A stretch of 64,000 nucleotides of DNA from an uncultured Luminiphilus sp. (lineage in GTDB: Bacteria; Pseudomonadota; Gammaproteobacteria; Pseudomonadales; Halieaceae), in NCBI GenBank assembly GCA_905182485.1, contig CAJJBO010000004.1, forward strand, positions 21,016 through 85,015, read 5' to 3'. The position numbers and the translations under genes were made by a program. The notes below the pieces were generated by a model, which saw only the letters and a program-made list of their open reading frames with translations, did not search any database and was not told the DNA's origin. Shown here one piece after another: positions 9,999 through 18,687 of the stretch (positions within the stretch are counted from its first letter, which is position 1; each line of letters starts with the position of its first letter).

Positions 9999-11136
9999 AT
10001 GTCAGACACTAACGCCAGAGAACTCCGCTCCACCTTGACCGACGAGGGAGTGATAGAGCTGTCAATTGTGACGCAAGAGCGGCCTGTTCCCGGAGACGAC
10101 GAGGTGCTGCTTAAAGTAGAGGCATCGCCCATCAATCCCTCTGATTTGGCGTTACTGATTAGCTTCGCGGCGAACTTAGAGGCGCTGTCGACCGCGGGCT
10201 CAGGTGATCAGACCGTTACGTCCATACCCATACACCCCGGGATGATGGGCGCGTTAAAGCCTCGAATGGGGCAGTCCATGCCCGCAGGTAACGAGGGTGG
10301 TGGCGTCGTCATAGAGGCCGGCGTTAACGCCCAACACCTGATCGGCAGCACAGTGGGAGTCGCGGGTGGCGCCATGTACAGCGAGTACCGCTGCCTTCCT
10401 GCACAAAGCTGCCTCGTCATGAACGACGGAACCAGCTCGGAAGCAGCTGCATCGTCTTTTGTAAACCCGCTCACCGCCCTCGCCTTCGTTGAAACCATGC
10501 GATTGGAAAATCACAGCGCGCTGTTGAATACTGCTGCCGCCTCGAATCTGGGCCAAATGCTGGTCAAAATCTGTCAAGAAGACAGCGTGCCCCTGATTAA
10601 TGTCGTGAGGAAGCCCGAGCAGGTTGCGGTGCTTAAAAAACTCGGTGCTGACTATATTTGTGACACCAGTGCCGATAGCTTTATGAATGACTTGGTCGAC
10701 GCCCTTGTTGCGACCGGAGCCACTTTAGGCTTTGACGCCACCGGTGGCGGTAACGGCGGCAAACTGCCGGGCCAAATACTGGCGGCCATGGAAATAGCAG
10801 CGAATAAAAGCGCGACGGAATACAGCCGGTACGGTTCTGACATTTACAAGCAGGTGTATATCTATGGCGGGCTTGATATGTCAGCCCACTATTCTCAACC
10901 GCTCATTTGGCTTGCAGTGGGGCTTAGGTGGCTGGTTGCTCACGCCCATGATTGGCCGCATCGGCATGGAAAAATTTCAGCAAATGCGCGAGCGCGTAGC
11001 GCGCGATATTAATACCACCTTTGCCAGTCACTACACCCAAGCCATCTCACTCGAGGACATGTTGCAGCCAGAGATCATTAGGCAGTACGCAAAGCAGGCC
11101 ACCGGTGAAAAGTACTTGGTGAAGCCCCACCAATAA
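9999..11136 (+). CDS. Zinc-type alcohol dehydrogenase-like (MDR) oxidoreductase, one frameshift
   Basis: Member of the medium-chain dehydrogenase/reductase superfamily, close to quinone-oxidoreductase-like proteins without structural zinc. The GroES-like part has DEVLLKVEASPINPSD and AGNEGGGVVIEAG. The Rossmann region has LNTAAASNLGQMLVKIC and later DATGGG. The start at 9999 follows an AGAGAG sequence; longer upstream reading is improbable. The frame breaks near 10905 at a G run, and the remaining C-terminus, FGLQWGLGGWLLTPMIGRIG to KYLVKPHQ, is in the next frame. Total about 378 residues. Likely NAD(P)H-dependent reduction of an enone or quinone; substrate unknown. Confidence 0.8.
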
Positions 11137-11508
11137 GGCGTCACGCGATCAGGCTGAGGGGCCCTGCCGTTCAGCAATGAGCGTTGCATGCCGTGTCCTG
11201 ATTGACGTCTTTGTTGGCCCTTGATTGGGCAGTCCTTGATTGGGCAGTCCTTGATTGGGCAGCCCTTGTCTGAGCTCCCCCTCCACTGATCGGCCCCTTA
11301 TTAGAGAGTCCTTTACTAATGCGCCCTATACTCCGCGGCGCGTTACCGAAGGATCTCGAGATTAATAGCAGGCCCCCAATGTCGTGAAGCGCACCCTTTG
11401 TTCGATCCGGTTCGGTTCGGTTCGGCTTGATTTGGTGCGGCTTGTCCTGACAACTCGGCGGCTGTGCGTCAGTCACCACATCGTCAGACCAAGCGACTGG
11501 TAAACGAC
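11137..11508. other. Intergenic region with simple repeats
   Basis: Contains the 15-bp triplicate at 11221-11265 and a GGTTC-type pentanucleotide run at about 11408-11425. Apart from these and the end of the MAPEG gene I see no gene or RNA. Confidence 0.5.
11221..11265. repeat. Three tandem copies of a 15-bp unit
   Basis: TTGATTGGGCAGTCC occurs exactly at 11221-11235 and 11236-11250, and with one change (AGCCC) at 11251-11265. A pentanucleotide repeat (GGTTC, three units) lies 140 bases further on. There are no spacers, so it is not CRISPR. It is probably slippage-prone non-coding DNA. Confidence 0.85.
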
Positions 11509-11934
11509 TTAGCGTCCGAGCCATGTGATCACCTCAATGAGGATCATTGCCAAGAGCATCAGCGACGACAGCGCAAAAATCGCTGCCCGCCAAGACACGT
11601 TATTCACGCTAAGTTGCACGATCGAGTGCACCACTCGGCTGGCCACATAGGCCCAAGCTAACGACACGGTCAGTGCGGTCGCTGTTCCAACTAAATGGAT
11701 ATAAACCACCGTTGCATAGAAGAGCGTGGGCTGCTCGAGAAGGTGATTATAATTGTCAGTCACATACCGCATTCTCGCCGGCAGCTTAGGTCGCATTTCG
11801 TCAGAATGCATGGCCTGCTGAAGCTTCCCCCAGTATCTCAGCACCACAGGAATGCGCGTTGCCATGAGCATCGCCACCACACAGCCCGACCATGCAATCA
11901 TGGCCAACATTGGATTCAACACATCCACGAGCAC
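11509..11934 (-). CDS. MAPEG family membrane protein
   Basis: A 141-residue protein with four predicted membrane helices. Residues about 57-75 (DNYNHLLEQPTLFYATVVY) and AWAYVASRVVHSIVQ carry the MAPEG signature (N..E....F......R..H...). MAPEG proteins act in glutathione-dependent conjugation or peroxide reduction in the membrane; bacterial members are mostly uncharacterised. Transcribed away from the peroxiredoxin region on the same strand, about 85 bases downstream of the peroxiredoxin stop, so co-transcription is possible. Confidence 0.85.
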   Translation of the reverse strand: MLVDVLNPMLAMIAWSGCVVAMLMATRIPVVLRYWGKLQQAMHSDEMRPKLPARMRYVTDNYNHLLEQPTLFYATVVYIHLVGTATALTVSLAWAYVASRVVHSIVQLSVNNVSWRAAIFALSSLMLLAMILIEVITWLGR

Positions 11935-12019
11935 CCTCCTCTCACGTCACGCCGGCAGAGATACCCAACTGCCACATCGATTTAACTCGACCCTACTGGG
12001 TGACCGCAACTGCAAAGTA

Positions 12020-12640
12020 TCACAGCGATGCAGCATGATTTGAGAGGTAATCAGCAACCCCTTCAGCCGTATTGACCATACCCGCATCGCCTTTCTGCCA
12101 ACCAGCGGGGCAAACCTGCCCGTGCTCCTCAAAAAATTGCAGCGCCTCCACGACCCTGACCACCTCATCGACACTGCGCCCTAGCGGCTCATCATTCACC
12201 ACTTGGTGTCTCACGATACCTTTTTGGTCCATGATAAAGGTGGCTCTCATGGCAACACCAGCCGGATAAAAAGAGTCACTGTCATCAGCCAGGATGCCAT
12301 AGGCAGACGAAATATCTCGGGTCATGTCGGAGACCAGCGGGAACGGAACGGGGCCAATGCCGCCTTGCTCCACGGGGGTATTGCGCCACGCAAAATGGGT
12401 GTGATGCGAATCCGTACTCACTGCGACTACTTCACAGTTAAGGGCTTTCAGTGCAGGCGTTCTATTGGCAAAGGCGATAATTTCTGAGGGACAGACAAAC
12501 GTGAAATCCAACGGATAAAAAAATAATGCCGCATATTTGCCCGAAATGGCCTGCCCGAGATAAAAATCGTCGACGATTTCTCCATTGGCAAGAACTGCCT
12601 GTGATTGAAACAACGGGGCCTTCTTTCCCACTAAAACGCT
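12020..12640 (-). CDS. 2-Cys peroxiredoxin, AhpC/Prx1 type
   Basis: Thiol peroxidase reducing H2O2 and organic hydroperoxides in the cytoplasm. The peroxidatic Cys is at residue 51 in DFTFVCPSE, and the resolving Cys is in GQVCPAGW near residue 176. The AVSTDSHHTHFAWRN segment is typical of the Prx1/AhpC group. The start at 12640 (MSVLVGKK, preceded by AGGAAAAATC) is preferred to an in-frame ATG 42 bases upstream. Length 206, normal. A Fur-like box lies about 80 bases upstream between this gene and the divergent small ORF, suggesting iron control. Confidence 0.92.
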   Translation of the reverse strand, partial: SVLVGKKAPLFQSQAVLANGEIVDDFYLGQAISGKYAALFFYPLDFTFVCPSEIIAFANRTPALKALNCEVVAVSTDSHHTHFAWRNTPVEQGGIGPVPFPLVSDMTRDISSAYGILADDSDSFYPAGVAMRATFIMDQKGIVRHQVVNDEPLGRSVDEVVRVVEALQFFEEHGQVCPAGWQKGDAGMVNTAEGVADYLSNHAASL

Positions 12641-12718
12641 CATGATTTTTCCTTTAGTTTGTTGACCGGAGAATTGATACAACCAAGCCTCAATGCAGGT
12701 TGACTGCCCGCATACTAT

Positions 12719-12741
12719 TGCGAATGGGAATGATTATCAAT
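12719..12741. promoter_or_regulatory. Putative Fur box between peroxiredoxin and a small ORF
   Basis: TTGCGAATGGGAATGATTATCAA contains two overlapping Fur-type hexamers (GAATGA / GATTATC). The same leader TTGCGAATGA/G recurs before the rhodopsin (25323) and the heme receptor (26891). It sits between divergent genes and could act on either. Confidence 0.55.
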
Positions 12742-12776
12742 ACTATATGGGGCTCCAGCCGAAGTGAGGTGTCAGC

Positions 12777-13022
12777 GTGCTGAGCCCTACCAAGCTCATC
12801 GAGAAGATTTATACCGCAGCGGGCCGAGTCACCGCTGAAGATCTGTTGAGCCGATCGGACTATCAGGAACTCAGGCAAGACCTGTTGAGACTCGTGTTAC
12901 AGCATAAGCGCAAACGCAGAGTGCGGCTCGACGACAATTTATCCATCGTGTTCGAAAACAGACTAACCGCTTGGTTACAGGCGCAGGAGGAACTCAGATG
13001 GCTTAGCCCGACCCGAGCCTGA
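12777..13022 (+). CDS. Small hypothetical protein
   Basis: An 81-residue basic, helical protein (start GTG at 12777). It has a KHKRKRR-like basic patch in the middle and no membrane segment. I do not recognise the family. It begins 36 bases after the Fur-like box and is divergent from the peroxiredoxin, so it may be iron regulated. The composition looks protein-like (balanced Leu/Glu/Arg), which is the main reason to accept it. Confidence 0.5.
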   Translation: MLSPTKLIEKIYTAAGRVTAEDLLSRSDYQELRQDLLRLVLQHKRKRRVRLDDNLSIVFENRLTAWLQAQEELRWLSPTRA

Positions 13023-13031
13023 GGGATATCG

Positions 13032-13397
13032 ATGACATCTTGCAGACGGGCGAACCAGTTGGTGGCTGAGCCGGGTCATCTCGCCGCAACGATTTTTGTC
13101 GACGGCGCACATCGCCCCGCCGTCAGCGGTTATGTCGCTGCCATCGCCTCTCACGAGTTTGATCTCGGGGTTCATTTTGACGGCCACATTATGGAGGGAC
13201 AGTTCGTGGAGGCACCACACGAAGGATGGAACACCGTTCATCCTCTCCGGTTCAGCCCCACCGTCAGGGAGGCCGAGCAACCGGCAATCGTTTGGGGCAA
13301 TGGCACCACCCAAGCCATACCGCTTCCAAACTATGTTCAAACGGCGCTCGGTATGGATCTTAATCGATCGCCCACCCCCTACTTCTTGTTTGCGTGA
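13032..13397 (+). CDS. Possible hypothetical protein; coding frame unresolved
   Basis: This stretch is open in three frames: plus 13032-13397, plus 13096-13512 and minus 12975-13478. The 13032 frame reads most like a soluble protein (HLAATIFVDGAHRPAVSGYV, FDLGVHFDGHIMEGQFVEAP), but no family is recognised and the true frame cannot be decided by eye. If the minus frame is real, the strong Fur box at 13514 would be its promoter operator. Confidence 0.3.
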   Translation: MTSCRRANQLVAEPGHLAATIFVDGAHRPAVSGYVAAIASHEFDLGVHFDGHIMEGQFVEAPHEGWNTVHPLRFSPTVREAEQPAIVWGNGTTQAIPLPNYVQTALGMDLNRSPTPYFLFA

Positions 13398-13513
13398 GCG
13401 GTTGGCATCTCTGTTCCGACGCAGGTCACTGTGTATCTGCGCCTCGCCGACGCCGTCTAGGACACCCTGTCGCAACACTCCGTTTCTTTCGAGAGCGACT
13501 TGCTATCATTAAT

Positions 13514-13532
13514 GATAATGACTATCATTATC
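13514..13532. promoter_or_regulatory. Strong Fur box
   Basis: GATAATGACTATCATTATC matches the 19-bp Fur consensus GATAATGATAATCATTATC at 17 of 19 positions, the best match in the window. No recognisable iron gene flanks it. A minus-strand open frame starts about 36 bases away and the plus-strand lipoprotein is 400 bases downstream. Confidence 0.8.
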
Positions 13533-13934
13533 GTTGCCGGGATGGCTGTGCGGTCAAGCAAGCAATCGACATGCGTGTGTTACTTGGTCAAACGTCACCG
13601 CCATACCAGCGTGGCTCCGCTCAGTCCTCAAACCCCTGAGCGACGCCTCTCGCCCCATTCAGGTCCTCTCAGCCTGACTGGGGCGATCCTTGTCAGCACT
13701 GGGCTATGCGGCTGTCACGACTGATTCAAAAGCCACCGCGACTGGTTGTCATTGGCGGCGGCTGTCAGCAGCCACCACATCGCCCCAGCTTGGTCTAGAA
13801 ATCTCTCTGCGCCCGCGCTCTAGCAACCCCATCAGAAACCTTGCGCTCGCCGCTGCCTTACCTTGTGGCAAGTCACCGTGAGAATCTTTGCTAGTATCGA
13901 GCGGCTCTCTCATAATAAAAACGGAAAATCGACG
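13533..13934. other. Region without a recognised gene
   Basis: Downstream of the Fur box, short open frames (for example 13500-13724 plus) give Ser/Thr/Pro-rich translations with no family resemblance. It may carry the leader of the pectinacetylesterase-like gene or a degraded gene. Confidence 0.4.
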
Positions 13935-15062
13935 ATGGCATGGCCAATAAGAGCAGGTATTTTTACCCTAGTATTAACGGTAACGCTGTCGGCGTGTTCA
14001 GGGTCGAGTGGTCGGGGTCAGCGCCAGAGAGCACCCCACCAGCCCCCCCACCCAGTGTGGAAGCGATCCCTTTTGAAACTCCTATACGAACAGGGCGTTG
14101 ACCAGTACCTGGGCGATTTCACACCGATGCTGTCTGAGGCTGCGAACGACATTGTTCAGCATACTTTCGGAACGGGAGAAGGCCCTCGGTGTTTACTCGG
14201 TGGCGACTACACCATGGCAACTCGCGAGGGATCGAGTAGCGAGCTAATGATATTTCTCGAGGGCGGTGGTGCCTGCAACAGCCTCCTGTGCCAAGCCACG
14301 CCCGTGGCATCCCCCGGCATGCCACGCTTCGGCATACTCAATCCAGAAGCCAGCAGTAATCCCGCTCGCAATTTCAATGTGGCTTACTTACCTTACTGTG
14401 ATGGCTCGGTGTTCTCCGGTGATACAGCAATTGACACCGACGACGATGGCGTCGTGGATCGCTATCATCATGGCCTGAAAAATCTTTCTGCATCGATAGA
14501 TGTCATTGCCTCAACGTTTCCCGCACCGGACCGCATACTGCTCACGGGCAATAGCGCAGGGGGTTTTGGCACCGATTACATGCTGCCATTGGTGCGAAAA
14601 TTATATCCGGATACACCAATCGATCTGATCAATGACTCAGGCGTGGGTATCTCACGTCCGGGTTACGTCGACTTTGTCAGTAACGAGTGGAATGCCACTC
14701 GCTTTTTTCCAGACGATTGTAATGACTGCGTGAGTGAGGCGGGACACACAACGGGGTACCATATTTACCAGCTCAATGAGGACCCTAATCTTCGCATGGG
14801 GTTCATGAGCACCAAACAAGACTCCGTCATCGCTGATGTGTTCGTTGGTATTGGCGGCGAAGCGTTTGAAGCGGCGTTGCTGCCAGAAATGGAAGCCCTC
14901 GCAGCGGCGCATCCGGAGCGCTTCAAAAGTTTTATTGCCGATGGCACGAGCCACACCTTTCTACAAGCTCAGTTTTCTCGCGAAGTCGAGGGTATTCCGG
15001 CTTACCAATGGGTGGCCGACATGTTGAGTGGTTCAGCAGACTGGCGAAGCCTGTCTGATTAA
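13935..15062 (+). CDS. Pectinacetylesterase (Notum)-like lipoprotein
   Basis: Secreted serine esterase anchored as a lipoprotein. The start at 13935 gives MAWPIRAGIFTLVLTVTLSAC, with lipobox LSAC as the signal peptidase II site. Family motifs: MIFLEGGGACNS (oxyanion, residues about 110), LLTGNSAGGFG (nucleophile Ser) and ADGTSHTFL (catalytic His). Probably deacetylates a polysaccharide or related ester in the envelope. Between about 14020 and 14095 the annotated frame reads oddly, while the neighbouring frame gives a sensible Pro-rich linker (SAPESTPPAPPPSVEAIPF). Two compensating one-base indels are therefore likely, the first at GGGG. Length about 375 residues. Confidence 0.85.
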   Translation: MAWPIRAGIFTLVLTVTLSACSGSSGRGQRQRAPHQPPHPVWKRSLLKLLYEQGVDQYLGDFTPMLSEAANDIVQHTFGTGEGPRCLLGGDYTMATREGSSSELMIFLEGGGACNSLLCQATPVASPGMPRFGILNPEASSNPARNFNVAYLPYCDGSVFSGDTAIDTDDDGVVDRYHHGLKNLSASIDVIASTFPAPDRILLTGNSAGGFGTDYMLPLVRKLYPDTPIDLINDSGVGISRPGYVDFVSNEWNATRFFPDDCNDCVSEAGHTTGYHIYQLNEDPNLRMGFMSTKQDSVIADVFVGIGGEAFEAALLPEMEALAAAHPERFKSFIADGTSHTFLQAQFSREVEGIPAYQWVADMLSGSADWRSLSD

Positions 15063-15170
15063 CAGGAGCCTCAGTGAGACTGAGGCGGTATCCACGCGCA
15101 CCCTACCTGTGCTGATCGGCTGCACAGCATGGTTTATTTGCCGCTTAGGTTCCCGACGTCGCGAGCTTCA

Positions 15171-16133
15171 TTACTGTGCTAGCCACTGAGTCACCACCGC
15201 GCGCAGCGCGCTCACAAAGGCAATCGGCTCGTCTAGCATCAAGTGATGACGGGCGCCGGGAATGCCTATGGTGGGTATGTCGGTCCCCCCACACTCTCGC
15301 AGATAATCGGCAGAATCATCATCAAACAAGACACTGTCCTGGCCGTACACGATGGCTTTACGCCCCGGTGTTTCGGCAATGACATGACCGAGCCGCAGCA
15401 TACCCTCTTGCTGACCGAACTCGCCTTGAAACACGCCCGCATCAAACTTCCAGCTCCAACCACCCTCAGCCCGCTTGAGCGAGTGATAGGCCATGTAATC
15501 GAATAGAGCGGGAACCGTCACGGGTTGCGGAGGTGTCAGCACGAAGCGGCCCCGGGCCGTCTCATAGTCAGGATAGATGCGATTGGGGCGAGGCTCTCCC
15601 CCACGGAGCGGCTTCTCCGCTTCAAAGAAAGCCTTTACACGCTCGGGACGAAGCAACATTAAATCGCAAATAATGACTCCACCAAACAGTGCATGCTGGT
15701 CCTGCATCGCCGTTATCGCCACATGACCGCCATAAGAATGCGCAATGACGATAGGCTTTATCGCGTGGTCAAACAAACCCGTCGCGCGGGCCACATCTTC
15801 CACCTCGGCGGCACGAACGGCATCGGTATAGTGGTCACGTGGATCCGAATCGCCCATGCCAGAAAAATCAAACGCCACAACGTGATAATGCTCGGCTAAA
15901 AAGGGTGCAATAAAGGCAAAGCAGCGAGAATGCGCTAAGAACCCATGCATCAGTAGTAGCCCTGGATTCTCTGGATTACCCCAACGAAAGTAATGAATAT
16001 TGGCGCCGCCCGACGCGACCCAGCCCTCCTCGCGGGGCACTTGCAAGGCGTCTTTTAGCCACTCAGGCGCGTCGGCCGTATCGGCCGGTAGCTCGCGCTC
16101 GAGATCGGGTATTGCTGTTACGACTGTCTTCAC
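15171..16133 (-). CDS. Alpha/beta hydrolase
   Basis: Cytoplasmic alpha/beta-hydrolase of about 320 residues. LLLMHGFLAHSRCF carries the oxyanion HG, VIAHSYGGH the nucleophile Ser, VVAFDFSGMGDSD the typical strand-4 loop, and GARHHLMLDEP the catalytic His. The fold fits haloalkane dehalogenase/epoxide hydrolase/esterase relatives; a specific reaction is not evident. Convergent with the lipoprotein gene. Confidence 0.85.
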   Translation of the reverse strand: MKTVVTAIPDLERELPADTADAPEWLKDALQVPREEGWVASGGANIHYFRWGNPENPGLLLMHGFLAHSRCFAFIAPFLAEHYHVVAFDFSGMGDSDPRDHYTDAVRAAEVEDVARATGLFDHAIKPIVIAHSYGGHVAITAMQDQHALFGGVIICDLMLLRPERVKAFFEAEKPLRGGEPRPNRIYPDYETARGRFVLTPPQPVTVPALFDYMAYHSLKRAEGGWSWKFDAGVFQGEFGQQEGMLRLGHVIAETPGRKAIVYGQDSVLFDDDSADYLRECGGTDIPTIGIPGARHHLMLDEPIAFVSALRAVVTQWLAQ

Positions 16134-16435
16134 ACGTGTCCTTTATCGGCCGCTGAGGCGAATCAAAAAAGTGCTGGGTACCACGGCGTCGATGCAGACA
16201 CTGCGCATCAGGGCAGTTTACAAGAGGAGGACGTGCGGAGCCACACAGGATCCGATATCGCTTGCCCCACACCCTCACGCGTCATCCAGCGGCATGACTC
16301 GCCTAACAGCCCGGCGCCTCACTCACCTAGGCTAGACAAGGGCGCCCGCGCAACCGCGATTGCAACACAATAGTCTTGGCCTCGTGCATTATGCGGACTC
16401 ATCTCGAAGGGCAATAGTCCGGCATACGGTCGATA

Positions 16436-17091
16436 TTAAAACGTCATTTCGGGTATCTCACCCTCAACGACAAGCGCTCCCTCGGTGAGGGCTATGATTT
16501 CTTCCACCGTGACACCTGGCGCCCGCTCTCGCAAAATAAAGTGCCCGTTATCAACATCTAACAAAGCTAGATCTGTCAGCACGCGCTTAATGCAACCCTT
16601 ACCGGTAAGCGGCAACGTGCATTCTGATAACAGTTTTGATTGCCCTGATTTAGACGCGTGCGTCATGGTCACGATGATCCTCTCAGCACCAGCAACCAGG
16701 TCCATCGCACCACCCATTCCTTTGACGAGTTTCCCTGGGATCATGTACGACGCAATGTTACCCATGCAGTCCACCTCAAAGGCGCCCAGTACCGTCAGGT
16801 CAACATGGCCGCCCCGAATCATTGCAAAGGACTCAGCGGAACAAAATAACGACGCGCCTGTCACCATGGTCACCGTCTGTTTACCCGCATTAATCAGATC
16901 TGGGTCGACTTCTTCTTCTAACGGAAACTGCCCCATGCCTAGAAGCCCATTCTCAGACTGCAGCATCACCTGCATACCGTGCGGAATATAGTTGGCGGCC
17001 AGGGTAGGAATACCAATGCCGAGATTGATGTAATAGCCGTCGTGAATTCTTGCGCAACGCGTTGCGCAAGCTGTTCACGCGTCAATGCCAT
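16436..17091 (-). CDS. scoB: 3-oxoacid CoA-transferase subunit B (one frameshift)
   Basis: Beta subunit of succinyl-CoA:3-ketoacid CoA-transferase (SCOT), which swaps CoA between succinyl-CoA and acetoacetate or related 3-oxoacids. The catalytic Glu is in QSENGLLGMG. GGHVDLTVLGAFEVD and GAMDLVAGAERIIV are typical of the family. The N-terminus MALTREQLAQRVAQE starts at 17091 and then continues one frame away as DGYYINLGIGIPTLAANYIP; the break is near 17043. Length about 218, normal. It directly follows the A-subunit gene with a 13-base gap, forming an operon. Confidence 0.88.
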
Positions 17092-17104
17092 TATTAGACC
17101 CCTC

Positions 17105-17807
17105 TCATGCGTCACGCACTGTGCGTTGCTCGATGCGCTTCTCAAACGTGCCTTGTATCAGGCGATTGACATAAATGCCGGGCAAATGTATCTCGTCTGG
17201 ATCGAGCTGCCCCACCTCTACGATCTCTTCAACTTCTACCACCGCAATCTTGCCGGCGGTGATGGCCAACGGATTAAAGTTGCGCGCGGTTTTTCGAAAC
17301 ATCAAATTACCGTAACGATCGGCTTTCCACGCCTTAGCGATGGAAAAATCGCCCCGCAGGGCTTCTTCGAGAATATAGTGGCGGCCATTGAATGATCTGA
17401 CCTCTTTGCCCTCACCAACCGGAGTGCCGTATCCGGTGGCCGTATAAAAAGCGGGAATGCCTGCACCACCCGCTCGCATTTTTTCAGCCAAGGTTCCCTG
17501 AGGAGTGAGTTCAACTTCTAACTCGCCATTCAGTAATTGCTGCTCAAATAATGCGTTTTCTCCCACGTAAGAGGCAATCATTTTTTTGATCTGCTTGGTC
17601 TTCCAGCAGCAAGCCCAAACCAGCACCGTCGACGCCAGCGTTGTTGCTCGCAATAGTGAGTCCCTTAGTGCCGCGGCGCTTGATTTCTTTAATGAGGTTC
17701 TCAGGGATACCACAAAGACCGAAACCGCCAGCGATGATGGTCATATTATCATCGAGGCCAGCCAAAGCCTCTTCATAGCTGCTGACCGTCTTATCCAACC
17801 CAGGCAT
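17105..17807 (-). CDS. scoA: 3-oxoacid CoA-transferase subunit A (one frameshift)
   Basis: Alpha subunit of SCOT. The N-terminal part ([51 protein letters not shown]) is read from 17807. The C-terminal part ([55 protein letters not shown]) is one frame away. The break falls at a run of seven A (minus strand) near 17580-17586, a typical homopolymer indel. Repaired length about 234 residues, normal. Works with ScoB in ketone-body or 3-oxoacid utilisation. Confidence 0.88.
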
Positions 17808-18128
17808 GCTGCACTCCCCTCAATGTTGCACCGGCGTGATGATCAAGCGTGCAAGAGCCAGTGATAGTAATAGAGTTGCTATTTTTATACATTCATAAGT
17901 TGGCGATATTTCAGCGCCGCCCTTGTGGTCGCTATCCCGCACATCGCATGCTCCTCTCCCTCGCATTGGACTCACTCGAGGTTGATGACGCAAACCCTCA
18001 TCAATGGTAAGGCGGGAAACTTGCCTGTGCTGGGAGCGCTGTTATTGCAAGCGGATGCCACTCGGCTTTCACAAAAAAGGCGCACCGGAGTGCGCCTTTT
18101 ACGTAAGCTGCATGATCGCGGTCAGCGC
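17808..18128. other. Intergenic region, promoter side of scoAB
   Basis: Contains the presumed promoter of scoAB (minus strand) and, at 18073-18100, the terminator of the gene to its right. Nothing else recognised. Confidence 0.45.
18073..18100 (-). terminator. Rho-independent terminator
   Basis: On the minus strand GGCGCAC-TCCG-GTGCGCC forms a perfect 7-bp stem with a 4-base loop followed by six T. It ends transcription of the minus-strand gene at 18129-18565, and on the plus strand the trailing TTTT could make it bidirectional. Confidence 0.85.
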
Positions 18129-18565
18129 TCACTTCACAATATAGACATCGTGAGTCAGTTCACGAGTGAACGCATTAAATACAATCTTGTCTAGGTTCTG
18201 AGTGCCATCATTAATCCTGAACAATACGTGCATCGTGAACGTTGTGCCATCACGAGTGTAAGCGCCCGATGCCAGCACCCGAAGCAAAAGAACCGTCTTG
18301 CAATGCGCCTCTGCCCTCTCCCTATACCGTACCGGACAGGCCATTTGCATCAGCTGTCAAGCGCGTAAGTCAGATAAACCCGTCCATACTCGCCCATTTG
18401 TCCCTCAGCAGTGATCGTGCCACCGCCTTGAGTCAAATTGACCGACGTCACCGTCATCTCCGTACTATCTTGCCGCTGCTCAAAAGAGAGCATATTGCCG
18501 TGACCATCAGCGAACGCCGAGACAGCCGAACCCTAAACGAGGATGGCTAAAAAAAAGTGCTTCAT
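18129..18565 (-). pseudogene. Small secreted protein gene with several disruptions
   Basis: From ATG 18565 (Shine-Dalgarno AAGGAG 7 bases before it) the frame reads a signal peptide, MKHFFLAILV, then an in-frame TAG, then GSAVSAFADGHGNMLSFEQR and VNLTQGGGTITAEGQMGEYG. The frame then shifts at TYAL to TADANGLSGTV, and the last part, DGTTFTMHVLFRINDGTQN to ELTHDVYIVK, is in a third frame and ends at TGA 18129, just before a strong terminator. Together this is a roughly 145-residue exported protein of unknown function. Start, signal peptide, RBS and terminator are all present. A run of eight T at codon 4 and the other breaks fit indels, but a true pseudogene is possible. Confidence 0.55.
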
Positions 18566-18687
18566 TTTGAACTCCTTTTCTGTTTTACGCATTGTAAAAA
18601 CCGAGTCACCTCTGCTGGCCAGTTAAGCTCACAACAGGCAACCCGCTCATTCTCGATCGTGACTTAGCTCAGTGGCGCAATGACCCT

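Noticed and set aside
9506..10135. Minus-strand open frame of 209 codons
   Set aside because: It is antisense to the start of the MDR gene, is Ser/Arg-rich and resembles no family.
11221..11265. Regular 15-bp repeats as a possible CRISPR array
   Set aside because: The units are directly adjacent with no spacers and there are no cas genes.
12975..13478. Minus-strand open frame of 167 codons with a Fur box before it
   Set aside because: Not called as a gene because two plus-strand frames are equally open and none is recognisable; kept only as an unresolved region.
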